Positions 6,122-6,850 of a stretch of 6,850 nt of DNA are shown piece after piece (position 1 is the first letter of the stretch; every line of letters starts with the position of its first letter). The notes under the pieces were generated by a model. The model was given only the letters and a program-made list of their open reading frames with translations, had not been told where the DNA came from and searched no databases. A program made the position numbers and the translations under genes. Source of the DNA: a bacterium HR12 (GTDB taxonomy: Bacteria; Actinomycetota; UBA4738; HRBIN12); assembly GCA_002898915.1 (NCBI GenBank), contig BEHO01000061.1:1-6850 (forward strand). The letters run 5' to 3'.

Positions 6122-6631
6122 TCAGGCGTCGGCCTGGGCGCTCGCCCCCGCCGGCTGCTCCGCGGCTGCGCGGCTCTCGGCGGTGAGCGGCGTGATCACC
6201 ACCGGGTCGGTCCCGAAGAGGTCCTTCGTCGCCATCCGCACCGAGACGTCCTGCCGACCGGCGGCGAAGACGATCGTCTCGCGCTCGGCGACGGCGGGGT
6301 CCACGTACATCGGCGCCAGCAGCAGCATCGACAGGGGCGGCAGCGCCCCGAGCTCGTAGTCGGGGAACAGCCGCGCGAGCTCCCGCTCGGTCGCCAGGCG
6401 GACCTGCGGATCCCCCGTGGCCTGCGCCACGAGCTCCATGTCCAGGCGCCGGGACGCCGGGATCACCATGAGCGCCGGCCCGTAGTTGGCGATGACGACC
6501 ACCGTCTTCACCACCTCGTCGGGGGGCAGGTGCATCGCGTGCGCCTCGCCCTCGGCGGTCGGCGCCTTCGGGTGCGGGATCACGGTGAAGACCGATCCCC
6601 GACCCTGGAGGTAGTCGAGCACGTATCCCAT
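6122..6631 (-). CDS. YbaK/EbsC-type aminoacyl-tRNA deacylase-like protein
   Basis: A 169-residue cytoplasmic protein of the YbaK/ProRS-editing-domain superfamily, whose characterised members hydrolyse mischarged aminoacyl-tRNA in trans. Visible landmarks are an N-terminal FTVIPHPKAPTAEGEAHAM (15-33), PPDEVVKTVVV (36-46) with Lys42 at the position of the conserved functional lysine, ERELARLFPDYELGALPPL (82-100) with the Gly-Ala-Leu-Pro-Pro turn, and a C-terminal core VFAAGRQDVSVRMATKDLF (121-139). The last 20 or so residues are an Ala-rich tail without motifs. The tRNA and amino acid specificity cannot be assigned. The ATG is supported by a Shine-Dalgarno 7 nt upstream. Its stop is only 6 bp from the stop of the convergent hydrolase gene, so no separate terminator fits between them. 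It is not fused to, or next to, a prolyl-tRNA synthetase here. Confidence 0.87.
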   Translation of the reverse strand: MGYVLDYLQGRGSVFTVIPHPKAPTAEGEAHAMHLPPDEVVKTVVVIANYGPALMVIPASRRLDMELVAQATGDPQVRLATERELARLFPDYELGALPPLSMLLLAPMYVDPAVAERETIVFAAGRQDVSVRMATKDLFGTDPVVITPLTAESRAAAEQPAGASAQADA

Positions 6632-6638
6632 CGGCTCC

Positions 6639-6644
6639 CCTCCC
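6639..6644 (-). promoter_or_regulatory. Shine-Dalgarno of the YbaK-like gene
   Basis: GGGAGG on the reverse strand lies 7 nt before the ATG at 6631. A second purine block (GGAGGA) lies a little farther upstream. This is the clearest ribosome binding site in the window and fixes the start. Confidence 0.65.
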
Positions 6645-6658
6645 GTTCCTCCGCCGCG

Positions 6659-6664
6659 AGTGTA
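6659..6664 (-). promoter_or_regulatory. Putative -10 box (TACACT) of the YbaK-like gene
   Basis: TACACT fits TANNNT and ends 27 nt before the ATG, so a transcript from it would carry a leader of about 20 nt that includes the Shine-Dalgarno. No clear -35 was found. It lies in the 84-bp gap after the CPBP gene, which otherwise shows nothing. Confidence 0.45.
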
Positions 6665-6715
6665 TCCCGAGCCGGGGACGCGAGGGCATCGGTCGAAGGT
6701 CGGATGCGTCGAAGC

Positions 6716-6850
6716 TCAGACGAGCCCCGGCAACCGCCCCCGGAACAGGAGGTAGCCGACCCCGGCGCCGACGTCGAGCAGGACGTGGGCCACCACGAGC
6801 GGCCAGGCCCGGCGGGTGCGCACGAACAGCGCGCCGAAGAACAGTCCCAT
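6716..6850 (-). CDS. CPBP-family intramembrane metalloprotease, C-terminal end (cut by window edge)
   Basis: The last 44 codons of a reverse-strand gene that enters from the right edge. They read GLFFGALFVRTRRAWPLVVA (2-21), then HVLLDVGAGVGYLLF (22-36), a short basic end and a TGA stop. A G-x-x-x-G-x-x-x-x-R-T turn, followed by a hydrophobic segment with AHVLLD, is what the last conserved block of CPBP (CAAX protease and bacteriocin-processing, Rce1-like) proteins looks like; the His and Asp would belong to the catalytic site. The Met at the window edge is probably internal, since the earlier membrane segments and the Glu-Glu motif are missing. It is on the same strand as the YbaK-like gene, but an 84-bp gap with its own promoter-like box separates them. 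Confidence 0.72.
   Translation of the reverse strand: MGLFFGALFVRTRRAWPLVVAHVLLDVGAGVGYLLFRGRLPGLV

Noticed and set aside
6113..6124. Terminator between the convergent hydrolase and YbaK-like genes
   Set aside because: Only 6 bp separate the stop codons and no stem-loop with a T-run was found around them.
6848..6850. ATG at the right edge as the start of a 44-residue small protein
   Set aside because: The peptide matches the C-terminal block of CPBP proteases, so the Met is most likely internal to a longer gene beyond the window.
1..6850. Mobile elements, CRISPR arrays, tRNA or rRNA genes, riboswitches
   Set aside because: No transposase or integrase motifs, no spaced direct repeats, no tRNA-like cloverleaf and no long structured leader were recognised on either strand. 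Gene order and composition look like ordinary chromosome.

Overview
This is a very GC-rich window with dense gene packing and third-codon-position G/C bias. Seven complete or nearly complete genes and one gene tail are supported. The order protein mannosyltransferase (forward), rsmI (reverse) and metG (reverse) matches a chromosomal neighbourhood known from Actinobacteria. DUF3052 and the mannosyltransferase are also typical of that phylum. The window therefore looks like ordinary chromosome from an actinobacterium (Actinomycetota), possibly an uncultured one. I cannot place it more precisely. There is no tRNA, rRNA, CRISPR array, insertion sequence or prophage.

Layout. The left part (1-2026) is a reverse-strand run: rsmI, then 14 bp later a membrane-anchored M10/metzincin protease, then the 5' end of metG, which has its own promoter-like box. 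At 2027-2099 there is a short divergent intergenic region. From it the forward strand carries a DUF3052 gene (2100-2510), the GT39 protein O-mannosyltransferase (2581-4077) and a CocE/NonD-type serine hydrolase (4136-6115). The hydrolase ends only 6 bp from the convergent stop of a YbaK/EbsC-type gene (6122-6631, reverse). The right edge holds the C-terminal end of a CPBP-type intramembrane protease (6716-6850, reverse).

Functional themes. Two genes serve translation (RsmI modifies 16S rRNA; MetRS charges tRNA-Met), and a third (the YbaK-like protein) may edit mischarged tRNA. Three or four act at or across the membrane or on peptides and esters (mannosyltransferase, exported metzincin, CPBP protease, CocE-like hydrolase). 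The exported metzincin has a Ser/Thr/Pro linker and could be a substrate of the nearby mannosyltransferase, but this is only an inference.

The most notable pattern outside the genes is a TANNNT box (TACGAT, TATCGT, TAGCAT, TAGGAT) only 8-10 nt before the start codons of four genes, none with a good Shine-Dalgarno sequence. This suggests leaderless or nearly leaderless transcripts. The YbaK-like gene is the contrast: it has a purine-rich Shine-Dalgarno and its TACACT box lies farther upstream. A perfect 11-bp GC hairpin between the mannosyltransferase and the hydrolase is the strongest structure outside coding DNA. I found no convincing previously undescribed multi-gene system here.
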